Below, in pieces: positions 1 to 7,848 of a stretch of DNA of 64,000 nt; position 1 is the first letter of the stretch; each line of letters starts with the position of its first letter. Under the pieces are notes generated by a model that saw nothing but the letters and a program-made list of their open reading frames with translations, did no database searches and had not been told where the DNA came from. Location of the stretch: assembly GCA_902790475.1 (NCBI GenBank), contig CADASG010000009.1, positions 1-64,000 on the forward strand, in the 5' to 3' direction. This stretch comes from an uncultured Ruminococcus sp. (GTDB lineage Bacteria; Bacillota; Clostridia; Oscillospirales; Acutalibacteraceae). The translations under genes and the position numbers were made by a program.

Positions 1-1
1 G

Positions 2-463
2 ATGATGAGTCAGATCATATCACGTTTGGATATTGAACAGTATTTGACAAGTGTACCGGGTGTCGGCAAAGTAATTGCCGCCAGCTTTATTGCAGAGACG
101 GGAGATTTCAATCGCTTCAGCGATTGGAAACAGGTACGCAAATTAGCCGGATTGAATTTGGTTGAACAAAGTTCAGGGCAGCATAAAGGAAAGACTACAA
201 TCAGTAAGAGAGGGCGCCCTGATTTGCGCAGAATCATATATATCATAGGCGATAAAGGAATGTTAGTAAGCACTGAAATGATGGAGTTTTACCAGTATCT
301 GCGTCATCGACCAAACAATCAGCTAAAGCATGATCAAGCTGTTCTTGCAGTCGGGCTAAAGCTAATGCGCATTTTATTCCATGTCGTAAAGCACAGAGAG
401 CTATATGATCCTCAAAAAGCTCTGGGAGAATACCGTATTTCTCAAATAGTTAATGCCGCCTAA
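2..463 (+). CDS. IS110-family transposase, C-terminal part (cut by window edge)
   Basis: Transposase of the IS110/IS1111 type, which recombines DNA using an N-terminal DEDD RuvC-like domain and a C-terminal Transposase_20 domain with a serine. Only the C-terminal part is inside the window. A helix-hairpin-helix-like SVPGVGKVIAASFIAETG stretch (about residues 17-34) is followed by the LAGLNLVEQSSGQHKGK and ISKRGRPDLRRI signature (about 48-77). The reading frame is open to the window edge, so the first Met is probably internal. IS110 proteins are usually 300-400 residues. The frame is intact here, so it may be a live element. Family assignment is firm; completeness is unknown. Confidence 0.85.
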   Translation: MMSQIISRLDIEQYLTSVPGVGKVIAASFIAETGDFNRFSDWKQVRKLAGLNLVEQSSGQHKGKTTISKRGRPDLRRIIYIIGDKGMLVSTEMMEFYQYLRHRPNNQLKHDQAVLAVGLKLMRILFHVVKHRELYDPQKALGEYRISQIVNAA

Positions 464-862
464 TTGTCCGTTCCGGACATAGGATACAAATAGCAGGTGA
501 GGAAGGCTTTGGGCCACCCATTAAGGTATAACCTTGTGTTCTAGTGACAGCGCCTCACTTGCTCCCTTAAATCGGATGAAGGAATGTTTGAGCGTTTTCA
601 TAACGACTCTGATGGACATGATAGGGTTAATTCAGGGAGCTGCTTACATAACAAAATTTTCAGTTCACATACCTGTGGGCTTAATAAACTGCGGTCAAAA
701 CATGCACTTTTGCGCATCATAACGGAAATGAGACAAGCACATTTTCTTATTACACCGAATCCGTGTTTTTGAAAATTTCGCATTTCTATGAATTATTGAG
801 AATAAACGAGTATTCGTAAGCAAGGGGTGGATAGGGAAGAGCCATAATTTATAGTTTATAAA
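464..862. other. Non-coding flank of the IS110-type transposase
   Basis: About 400 bases without a credible gene; the short frames here have no ribosome binding site or family resemblance. The stretch precedes the first recognisable host repeat and probably includes the 3 prime non-coding end of the insertion element. IS110-family elements lack long terminal inverted repeats and none was seen. The exact element boundary cannot be set from one copy. Confidence 0.4.
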
Positions 863-892
863 GCGGTCAGGTTTGCTCCCTGACCGTTTATT
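863..892 (+). terminator. Terminator-like hairpin GCGGTCAGG/CCTGACCG
   Basis: GCGGTCAGG pairs with CCTGACCG across a loop of about seven bases, followed by a T-rich tail. Nearly the same hairpin follows glgA at 46582-46612. Confidence 0.6.
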
Positions 893-893
893 T

Positions 894-1300
894 CAGCTCG
901 CGTACTTAATGTCGGGCGTATTGGTAACTTCGGCATTTCGCGGGATAGAATTGTGCTATGGAAACAACGTTTCCTATATATGTCATTTCGAGCCCTTAAC
1001 ACGTTTCCTATATATGTCATTTCGAGCGGTGCCCGAAGGGCAAAATCACGAAGTGATTTAGTCGAGAAATCTCCCTGATAGAGAACAATGCTGCGTCGCT
1101 GAAGGAGATTTCTCCACGCGTTTTTTGGCTCGCGTACTTGACGTCGTATTAAAAAGGTAACCTCGGCGTTTCGCGGGATAGAATAGAAATATCGGAAGTT
1201 ATGAGGGCAAAGGAAACGACGTTTTTTTCAGCTCGCGTACTTATCGTCGGGCGGTTTGGTAACTTCGGCGTTTCGCGGGATAGAATAGAAATATCGGAAG
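894..1300 (+). repeat. Repeat island: three family-B copies plus one family-A copy
   Basis: Family B, recognised by GCTCGCGTACTT and TTTCGCGGGATAGAAT, occurs at 894-952, 1127-1198 and 1229-1300. Between the first two lies a family-A unit (about 973-1123). It starts with a doubled TGTCATTTCGAG and carries GTCGAGAAATCTCCCTGA and GGAGATTTCTCCACGCG, which can fold back on each other. No coding frame here is credible. Confidence 0.75.
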
Positions 1301-1350
1301 CTTTCAACTTTCCTCTTTCCCCTTCTCCGGTTAAACTTCCGAATCAGATT

Positions 1351-1374
1351 CACGCGAAATCGCGTGTTTTTTTA
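1351..1374 (+). terminator. Rho-independent terminator
   Basis: CACGCG and CGCGTG form a short stem with an AAAT loop, followed by seven T. It closes the repeat island just before the MBOAT promoter. Confidence 0.55.
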
Positions 1375-1403
1375 TTGACTAAAATTCAAAAGTGCGGTAC
1401 AAT
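1375..1403 (+). promoter_or_regulatory. Promoter of the MBOAT-DHHW operon
   Basis: TTGACT, 17 bases, TACAAT: a near-consensus sigma-A type promoter about 40 bases before the start codon. Confidence 0.75.
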
Positions 1404-1441
1404 GGTTTTGTATGTGCAAATAATGACAGAGGGGTGATCAT

Positions 1442-2842
1442 GTGGTATTTTCAAGCTTAGTGTTTTTGTTTGCGTATCTTCCGATAACCTTGCTGATTTA
1501 CTACATTGTGCCGAGAAAGGGACGCAATCTGTTCCTGTTCTTTATCAACCTGGTATTTTACGGCTGGGGAGAACCGATGCTGGTTTTCCTGATGCTGTTC
1601 AACGTGCTTTTCAACTACATAGGCGGTTGGCTGGTGGACAAGTACCGTCAGGACGCCAAAAAGAAAAAGCTGTTTTTGGTGCTGACCTGTATACTGGATA
1701 TCGGCATTCTTGCGGTGTTCAAGTACACCGGCATGGTGACCGACACGCTCAATATGCTGCCGTGGCTGAATATTCCCGATCTGAACATCAGCCTGCCTAT
1801 CGGAATCAGCTTCTACACCTTCCAGACGATGAGCTATGTTATCGACGTGTACCGCGACGACGCACCCGTCAGCAAGAGCTTTATCAACTTCGGAACATAT
1901 TTGGCGCTGTTTCCGCAGCTTATCGCGGGTCCCATCGTTCGCTACCGCGACGTTGCCGACCAGATGATCCACCGCCGCGAAACTCTCGCGCAGTTTACAA
2001 AGGGCGTTAAGATCTTCTGTATCGGTCTCGGAAAAAAGGTTTTGATCGCTAACCAGATGGGACTTATCACCAAAGCGCTGTTTGAAACGACGGGCGCTCA
2101 GCCTCACGGAGTGCTCGGCACCTGGTTCGGTATAGCGGCGTATACCTTCCAGATCTATTTTGACTTTTCGGGCTACTCCGACATGGCGTGCGGCTTGGGC
2201 AACATGCTCGGCTTTGAGTTCCTCAAAAACTTCAATTACCCGTATATCTCCAAATCAATAACCGAATTTTGGCGGCGCTGGCATATTTCGCTTTCGACCT
2301 GGTTCAAGGAGTATGTGTATATTCCTCTGGGCGGCAACCGCAAGGGGGTGAAGCGCCAGATCATCAACCTGCTAATCGTCTGGGGTCTGACAGGCTTGTG
2401 GCACGGCGCTGCGTACAACTTCATTTTCTGGGGACTGTACTACGGTCTGCTTCTGATTTTGGAAAAGTTTGTACTTAAAAAGTTTCTGGACAAGCTGCCC
2501 TCCGCGCTGCAGCACGTTTACACTATGTTCATTGTGCTTATCGGCTGGACGCTGTTCTATTTTACCGACGTCAACCGCCTGTTTGCAGCGCTGGGCGACA
2601 TGTTCAACTTCGGCAACGGTATCATAAGCGACACCACGCTGAACCTGCTGCTCAGCAGACTGCCCGTGATGATCGTCGCGGCTGTCGCAAGCACTCCGCT
2701 GGCGGCGAAGCTCTACGAGCGCTTCAGGCACGCGCGGTTCATGTGGGCGGCGGAGTCGCTGTTTGTGGCGGCGGTGCTGTTTTTGAGCACGGCAAGTCTG
2801 GTAAACCAGAGCTATAATCCGTTTCTGTACTTTAGATTCTGA
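1442..2842 (+). CDS. MBOAT family membrane-bound O-acyltransferase (AlgI/DltB type)
   Basis: Polytopic membrane enzyme that moves an acyl group (usually acetyl) across the membrane to an exported polymer. Hydrophobic segments fill most of its 466 residues. The MBOAT signature is clear: EFWRRWHISLSTWFKEYVY at about 275-293, and GLTGLWHGAAYNF around 315-327 with the conserved active-site His. The start is a GTG, preceded by GAGGGGTG. It overlaps the next gene by one base, so the two are translated together. In known systems such an enzyme works with an AlgJ/AlgX/DHHW-type partner, as here. The substrate (teichoic acid, capsule or peptidoglycan) cannot be read from the sequence. Confidence 0.9.
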   Translation: MVFSSLVFLFAYLPITLLIYYIVPRKGRNLFLFFINLVFYGWGEPMLVFLMLFNVLFNYIGGWLVDKYRQDAKKKKLFLVLTCILDIGILAVFKYTGMVTDTLNMLPWLNIPDLNISLPIGISFYTFQTMSYVIDVYRDDAPVSKSFINFGTYLALFPQLIAGPIVRYRDVADQMIHRRETLAQFTKGVKIFCIGLGKKVLIANQMGLITKALFETTGAQPHGVLGTWFGIAAYTFQIYFDFSGYSDMACGLGNMLGFEFLKNFNYPYISKSITEFWRRWHISLSTWFKEYVYIPLGGNRKGVKRQIINLLIVWGLTGLWHGAAYNFIFWGLYYGLLLILEKFVLKKFLDKLPSALQHVYTMFIVLIGWTLFYFTDVNRLFAALGDMFNFGNGIISDTTLNLLLSRLPVMIVAAVASTPLAAKLYERFRHARFMWAAESLFVAAVLFLSTASLVNQSYNPFLYFRF

Positions 2843-2856
2843 TGGGGGTGAAAAAA

Positions 2857-4062
2857 ATGACGCACAACGCAAAGGGCAGGCACTATGCCGAGTCCGAACG
2901 CCGGGGCGAGCCTTCCAAGGCGCCGCAGTATTTGCCAGCGTTTTTGTTTGTCGGCTTTATTTTCGCCATGGCGATCTGGTTTATCGCGGGTCCCAAGCTC
3001 AGCTACAGCGCCTCGGAAAAGCGCTATCTGCAAAAGTTCCCCGACGCGTCCTTTGAACACGTTAAGGACGGCACCTTCGGCAAGGAGTTTGAAACCTTTT
3101 TCGCCGACCAGTTCCCGGCAAGAAACATGTGGGTCGGCGTGAACGCTTACTCAATCTTGGCTGAGGGTAACAACGGCGCAAACGGCGTGTATAAATGCAA
3201 GGACGGCTACCTGATAAACAAGCCCGTGTCAAAGGACAACGGGATCATGAAAAATATAGGAGCTATCGAAGAATTCCACAGCCTTGACGCGGTGAAAAAT
3301 GTTCCGGCTACGGTCATGCTCGCTCCTTCCACCGGCTATGTATGCGAGGACGTGCTGCCTGCGATACACGATAAGTACAACGACGACGAATACTTTGAGA
3401 GCGTAAAAAAATCCCTCGCGCAAAACGGAATAGGATTCACCGATCTGCGCGAGACGTTCAAGAGCGCTTACAAAAACGGCAGTCAGCTTTATTATAAGAC
3501 CGATCACCACTGGAACACACGCGGCGCATATACCGCATACCGTCAGCTGTGTCAGACGCTGGGGCTGAAAGCGGCGGAGGAAAGCCTGTTTGTCAAGGAA
3601 CCCACAGAGGGCTTCTACGGCACCACGTATTCCTCAAGCGGCTTTTGGCTGACTGAGCCGGATACGCTCGAGGTGTGGAACAACACAAGAAATACCGACA
3701 AAAATATACATGTGAAAATCACCGAGGGCAGCGGTTCGCAGGAATACGGCTCCATGTTCTTCCCGGATCATTTGAAGGAGGACGATAAGTATCCCGTGTT
3801 CATCGACGGCAACCATGCGCTTACGGAGATCACAAACACCAACGCCGAGCGCGGTACGCTCGTGGTCATAAAGGACAGCTTCAGCCACTGCATGGCTCCG
3901 TTTTTGGCTGAGAATTATAAAAAGGTCGTGCTGGTGGATCTTCGTTATTATAAGATGGAAAACGTATCTGCTCTGGTTCAGCGCGAAAAACCCGAACAGC
4001 TGCTGGTGCTCTACGGAATAGATAACCTCGCCACCGACACCGACCTCGTGTGGCTGCAGTAA
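2857..4062 (+). CDS. DHHW family protein (AlgJ/AlgX-like), partner of MBOAT
   Basis: Membrane-anchored extracytoplasmic protein of the SGNH-like DHHW group, thought to complete polymer O-acylation started by the MBOAT. One N-terminal transmembrane segment (about residues 27-45 from this start) is followed by an outside domain. The YYKTDHHWNTRGAY motif lies at about 212-225, and LVVIKDSFSHCMAPF near 340 probably supplies the Ser/His side. An ATG at 2842 overlapping the upstream stop is also possible; 2857 is preferred because GGGGGTG lies a proper distance before it. No terminator with a good T-run follows directly; a hairpin with a weak tail sits at 4151-4170. Confidence 0.85.
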   Translation: MTHNAKGRHYAESERRGEPSKAPQYLPAFLFVGFIFAMAIWFIAGPKLSYSASEKRYLQKFPDASFEHVKDGTFGKEFETFFADQFPARNMWVGVNAYSILAEGNNGANGVYKCKDGYLINKPVSKDNGIMKNIGAIEEFHSLDAVKNVPATVMLAPSTGYVCEDVLPAIHDKYNDDEYFESVKKSLAQNGIGFTDLRETFKSAYKNGSQLYYKTDHHWNTRGAYTAYRQLCQTLGLKAAEESLFVKEPTEGFYGTTYSSSGFWLTEPDTLEVWNNTRNTDKNIHVKITEGSGSQEYGSMFFPDHLKEDDKYPVFIDGNHALTEITNTNAERGTLVVIKDSFSHCMAPFLAENYKKVVLVDLRYYKMENVSALVQREKPEQLLVLYGIDNLATDTDLVWLQ

Positions 4063-4834
4063 GATTGCGATACGGAGCGGATTTTTCTGTCGGCGGTTTT
4101 TTGTCCGGGTGTTGATAGAAAATATCCTTACGTCCGGCAATGAACAAAAAGCCTTCTCCCAAGAGAAGGCTTTGGTGCGGCGACAGACGTTGTTTTCCTG
4201 TCCGCATGTTGATAGGAGCAAAAAGTTTAATGCAACAAACTCGGACGCGCAATGCGCGCCCCTACGCCGACAATGGATATTTTTCATTCAATTGCGATAA
4301 AAATAAAACCGTTTTCGCAATACCGACAGTTTACCTCACGATGTCATTTCGACCAAGTGGAGCGAAGCGGAACGCGTGGAGAAATCTCCTTGGAGGTGAA
4401 CCGTGGCTTCCTTTCAGGGAGATTTCTCGACTATTCGCTGCGCGAATTCGGCTTACGCCGACCGCTCGAAATGACATATGGAGGAAATGTGCCGACGTTA
4501 TTTTCTTGTCCGCATGTCGATATAAGCAGAATGTTTTGCGCAGCACCCTCGGGCGCACACGCAGGTGCGCCCCTACGTAGAAAAGGAAAACGGCGACGTT
4601 TTCTCGCGTAATGGCGATGTTACTTATCGTGCCGCACCATGGTCCGCGAGCTGACAGCGGCGGTACGCCGCCCTCGGACGCGCAATGCGCGCCCCTACGA
4701 AGTTGAGGAAAACGATGATTAAGAAAACGCCGTTTCCATTGCCCTCACAGCTTCCCGTAGCACAATTCTATCCCGCGAAACGCCGACGTAACCGATAAAC
4801 CCGACGTTAAGTACGCGAGCTAAAATAAACAGAA
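4063..4834. repeat. Repeat island (families A, B and D)
   Basis: About 770 bases without a gene. A family-A palindromic unit spans 4341-4477: it begins ATGTCATTTCGA and ends TCGAAATGACAT, with two inverted AGAAATCTCC/GGAGATTTCT blocks inside. Family-D fragments (CGGACGCGCAATGCGCG with CCCCTACG) lie at 4242-4284 and 4675-4700, with a variant at 4545-4578. A reversed family-B copy lies at 4760-4823. Short frames across the region are repeat translations and are not called. Confidence 0.75.
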
Positions 4835-4863
4835 AAAGCCCTGCCGGAGTGGGCAGGACTTTT
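4834..4863. terminator. Bidirectional terminator-like hairpin
   Basis: AAAAG-C-CCTGCC pairs with GGCAGG-A-CTTTT. Read on the minus strand, it would end a transcript coming from the structured stretch 4880-4975. Confidence 0.45.
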
Positions 4864-5058
4864 CCGTCTGTAAAAAATGAGGGGTACAATCGCGGGTCTC
4901 TGAATCGACCCGCCTTGAGGAGGGTAGAACAATCATACTCGACGGTTGCGGTTCCGTCTTTTGAGTACATTGTTATTAAACACTATTTTTATGAAAACTG
5001 TGTGAAATATGCTTGAATTTATATTGAAATTTTTGAAATAAATTTTTTGATTTATTTA

Positions 5059-5070
5059 AAACAAATGTTT
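5059..5070. promoter_or_regulatory. Probable LexA operator
   Basis: AAAC-N4-GTTT, a variant of the Firmicute LexA (SOS) box GAAC-N4-GTTC, overlaps the -35 of the lexA promoter. This fits autorepression, as in known lexA genes. Confidence 0.5.
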
Positions 5071-5097
5071 GCTAAATCAAAAGAGATATGTTATAAT
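5069..5097 (+). promoter_or_regulatory. lexA promoter
   Basis: TTGCTA, 17 bases, TATAAT, about 43 bases before the lexA start codon. Confidence 0.65.
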
Positions 5098-5139
5098 ATA
5101 ATTGATAAGCAGTATACTAAGTTTTCGGGGGATAATGAT

Positions 5140-5730
5140 ATGAAAGCTTTAAGCAAAAGTCAACAGAAGATCCTGGACTATTTGAAGCAGTGCTCCTGCG
5201 ACGGCAGGGTTCCCAGCGTTCGTGAGATCTGCGACTACGTAGGACTTAGATCGACCTCAACCGTACACCACCATTTGTTGGCGCTGGAGGATAAGGGACT
5301 GATCTCGCGCGAGCACGGCGTGAACCGCTGCATCCAGATAACGGGCGAAACCAGAAGCGTCGGAGTTGCGGTGCTGGGCAGAGTCGCCGCAGGCAATCCC
5401 ATAGTCGCGGAAGAGGACATTGAGTGCTATGTTCCCGTACCCGAGCAGCTTAAACGAGGAAGAGAGCTGTTCGCGCTGCGTGTCCAGGGCGAAAGTATGA
5501 TAAACGCCGGGATCTTCGATAACGATATCGTGATAGTCCACCGCACGCCCGTAGCGGAAAACGGAGAGATCGTTGTGGCGCTGGTGGAGGATTCCGCTAC
5601 CGTCAAGCGTTTTTACAGAGAGGACGGTCACTATCGCCTGCAGCCCGAGAACGACGATTTTGAACCCATAATCGTTGGCGAGGTCGTGCTGCTGGGCAGG
5701 GTGATATCACTTGTGCGTAACTATGAATGA
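5140..5730 (+). CDS. lexA: LexA repressor
   Basis: SOS-response repressor that cuts itself when RecA filaments form. The 196 residues are of normal length. An N-terminal winged helix (about 1-65, with VREICDYVGLRSTSTVHHHL as recognition region) is followed by an S24 peptidase domain. The cleavage site is Ala84-Gly85 in RVAAGNP, the catalytic Ser is about residue 119 in VQGESM, and the catalytic Lys is about 156 in ATVKRF. The frame is open further upstream to 5047, but this ATG is chosen because GGGGGA precedes it and LexA proteins begin here. The LOG-family gene follows after 22 bases, so they probably share a transcript. Confidence 0.96.
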   Translation: MKALSKSQQKILDYLKQCSCDGRVPSVREICDYVGLRSTSTVHHHLLALEDKGLISREHGVNRCIQITGETRSVGVAVLGRVAAGNPIVAEEDIECYVPVPEQLKRGRELFALRVQGESMINAGIFDNDIVIVHRTPVAENGEIVVALVEDSATVKRFYREDGHYRLQPENDDFEPIIVGEVVLLGRVISLVRNYE

Positions 5731-5752
5731 TACTTTTTGCGGAGATAAAACA

Positions 5753-6319
5753 ATGAAAAATATATGTGTATTCGGCTCGTCAAGCGAAAGCATTGACGAG
5801 CAATATCTGCGCCACGCCGAAGAGCTCGGCAGTATGCTGATCCAAAACGGCTACAGCGTGGTTTTCGGCGCAGGCAAATACGGCGTTATGGGCGCGGTCG
5901 CAAGGGGTGTAAAGGCGCAGAACGGCGAGCTGATCGGCGTCAGCCCCGAGTTCTTTACCGAGCTGAACGTGCTTGACGACGGCTGCACCGAGCTTATTTT
6001 GACCGAAACCATGCGCGAGCGCAAGGCGGTCATGGAGGACAGATCGGACGCTTTTGTGATCTGCGCCGGAGGAATAGGAACCTTTGAGGAATTCTTTGAG
6101 GTTATCACGCTCAAGCAGCTGCAGTGCCATGAAAAGCCCATCATAATCTATAATGACAACGGTTTTTACGATCAGCTGCTGGATCTCATACACAGCTCGG
6201 TGGAAATGCGGTTTATGTCGCCAATGGTCAATAACCTGTATTCCGTTGCAGGGAGCATCAGCGAGGTGCTCAGTCAGCTCGCAGACTACGTTCCCTTTAC
6301 TTACAAAAAATACGAGTGA
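5753..6319 (+). CDS. LOG family protein (TIGR00730)
   Basis: Rossmann-fold nucleotide-binding protein of the family containing the cytokinin-activating phosphoribohydrolase LOG, which hydrolyses nucleoside 5-monophosphates. The N-terminal strand ICVFGSSS is followed by VFGAGKYGVMGAVARG and the AGGIGTFEEFFE motif (about 105-116). That motif is the family PGGxGTxxE signature with Ala in place of Pro. Older annotations call such proteins lysine decarboxylases, which is wrong for this family. Its 188 residues are of usual length. The start is set by GGAG about nine bases upstream. The physiological substrate in this organism is not known. Confidence 0.88.
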   Translation: MKNICVFGSSSESIDEQYLRHAEELGSMLIQNGYSVVFGAGKYGVMGAVARGVKAQNGELIGVSPEFFTELNVLDDGCTELILTETMRERKAVMEDRSDAFVICAGGIGTFEEFFEVITLKQLQCHEKPIIIYNDNGFYDQLLDLIHSSVEMRFMSPMVNNLYSVAGSISEVLSQLADYVPFTYKKYE

Positions 6320-6327
6320 GGCGGATC

Positions 6328-6501
6328 ATGGCGGATTACTGTGAACAGTGCGCGCATTATGTCACCGACGAGGAATTCGGCGACTATTGCAGCGTGAACT
6401 TAGACGAGGACGAAATGGAACGCTTTTTGACGCAGAGCGTTAAAAGCTGCCACTATTTTCAGCTTTACGACGAATACAAGATAGTCCAAAAGCAGAATTA
6501 G
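6328..6501 (+). CDS. Small cysteine-rich acidic protein (DUF6472-like)
   Basis: A 57-residue protein beginning MADYCEQCAHYVTDEE, with four Cys, an LDEDEMERFL block and a CHYFQLYDEYKIVQKQN end. Small proteins of this pattern, sometimes listed as DUF6472, are common in Clostridia and probably bind a metal; no function is established. GAGGCGG lies before this ATG, which is preferred over the ATG four codons upstream. It starts 8 bases after the LOG gene and ends 20 bases before murT, so it sits in the middle of an operon. Confidence 0.75.
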   Translation: MADYCEQCAHYVTDEEFGDYCSVNLDEDEMERFLTQSVKSCHYFQLYDEYKIVQKQN

Positions 6502-6521
6502 CGGCAGGAACGGAGATTGCT

Positions 6522-7847
6522 ATGAGAATGATTTTTACCATACTGGTGTGCAAGCTGCTGCGCATAATAGGCAAGGCGGTCGGCAAGGGCAGCAGCCTGC
6601 CCGGTCAGGTCGCGTTAAAGCTCTGCCCCGATATTTTGAGCAGGGTCAAGCTGCCGTCATATATTATCGCGGTCACGGGCAGCAACGGCAAAACCTCGAC
6701 CGTGGAAATGATCGCGCATATCCTGACAAGCAACGGAAAAAAGGTAGCGTGGAACAAGGAAGGCTCCAACCAGATAGAGGGAGTCACCACGCTGGTGCTG
6801 AACAGCGCCACACTCGGCGGCAAAGTGAAAAGCGATATTTTGCTGATCGAAAGCGACGAGCGCTTCGCAAAATATACCTTTCGCTATATCAAGCCCACCC
6901 ACTACGTGATCACTAACCTGTACCGCGACCAGCTCACGCGAAACGGTCATCCCGAATGGGTCTACAATGCGCTGAAGGACAGCATCCACGAGGGAACGCA
7001 GCTGATTTTGAACGCCGACGATCCGCTGGTGTCACGCTTCGGCGCGGACAGAAAGGACGTCGTCTGGTTTGGCGCGGACAAGCTGTCGAGCGATACCGAA
7101 ACGCTTGAAAGCGTGTATAACGACGGCGCCTACTGCCCCGTGTGCAAGGCTCCGATGACCTATACCACCCACCACTACAACCATATCGGTCACTATAGAT
7201 GTACCGAATGCGGCTACAGGCGGCAGGATACCGAATACACCATCACGGCTGTGGATCTGGACAAGGGCGTAATGGAGATCGACGGCAAATACCGCATTTC
7301 GCTCGCGCTGAAATCGCTGTATAATATCTACAATATCCTGTCGGCGTATACCGTGGCGCGTATCGCAGGTATCAGCGGAGAGAAGATCGCCGCCGATATG
7401 AACAACTACGTGCTGCAAAACGGCAGGGTGATCACATTTACGCTGGGAAACCGCAGGGGAACGCTGCTTACCTCAAAGCATGAGAACAGCATTTCCTACG
7501 ACCAAAGCCTCCGCGTAGCCTGCGCGTACAAGGAAGGCTGCGACGTTATGATCATAGTTGACGCGGTCAGCCGCAAGTATTTCACAAGCGACGTGTCGTG
7601 GCTGTGGGATATCGACTTTGAAATGCTGCGCAGTCCAAACGTGCGGCAGATCGTGCTCGCGGGTAAGTATGTAAACGATTTGGCGGTGCGTTTTTCCTAT
7701 ACGGACATTCCAAACGACAAAATCAAGCTTTTTGAGGATATCGACGAAGCGGCGGACTATCTGAACTCCGACCGCAAGGAGTATATCTATGTGATAACCT
7801 GTTTCTCGGACAAGGGCAAGTTTTTGGGAAAGGTAAAGGTTGACTGA
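6522..7847 (+). CDS. murT: MurT-like lipid II isoglutaminyl synthase, ligase subunit
   Basis: Mur-ligase-fold protein. In known MurT/GatD pairs it activates the alpha-carboxyl of D-Glu in lipid II with ATP, and the partner then delivers ammonia. The ATP loop VTGSNGKTSTVEMI lies at about 51-64. LLIESDERF follows near 107. A Cys4 zinc ribbon is at about 205-230 (CPVC and CTEC), and the MurT C-terminal domain (DUF1727) follows. The 441 residues match the family. The gatD-like gene starts one base after its stop, so the pair is translationally coupled. The partner has lost its nucleophile (next entry), so the reaction may differ from the textbook one. Confidence 0.9.
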   Translation: MRMIFTILVCKLLRIIGKAVGKGSSLPGQVALKLCPDILSRVKLPSYIIAVTGSNGKTSTVEMIAHILTSNGKKVAWNKEGSNQIEGVTTLVLNSATLGGKVKSDILLIESDERFAKYTFRYIKPTHYVITNLYRDQLTRNGHPEWVYNALKDSIHEGTQLILNADDPLVSRFGADRKDVVWFGADKLSSDTETLESVYNDGAYCPVCKAPMTYTTHHYNHIGHYRCTECGYRRQDTEYTITAVDLDKGVMEIDGKYRISLALKSLYNIYNILSAYTVARIAGISGEKIAADMNNYVLQNGRVITFTLGNRRGTLLTSKHENSISYDQSLRVACAYKEGCDVMIIVDAVSRKYFTSDVSWLWDIDFEMLRSPNVRQIVLAGKYVNDLAVRFSYTDIPNDKIKLFEDIDEAADYLNSDRKEYIYVITCFSDKGKFLGKVKVD

Positions 7848-7848
7848 C

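Noticed and set aside
4719-4970. Minus-strand open frame of 83 codons
   Set aside because: It is made of a family-B repeat and hairpin sequence; noted only as a possible structured RNA region.
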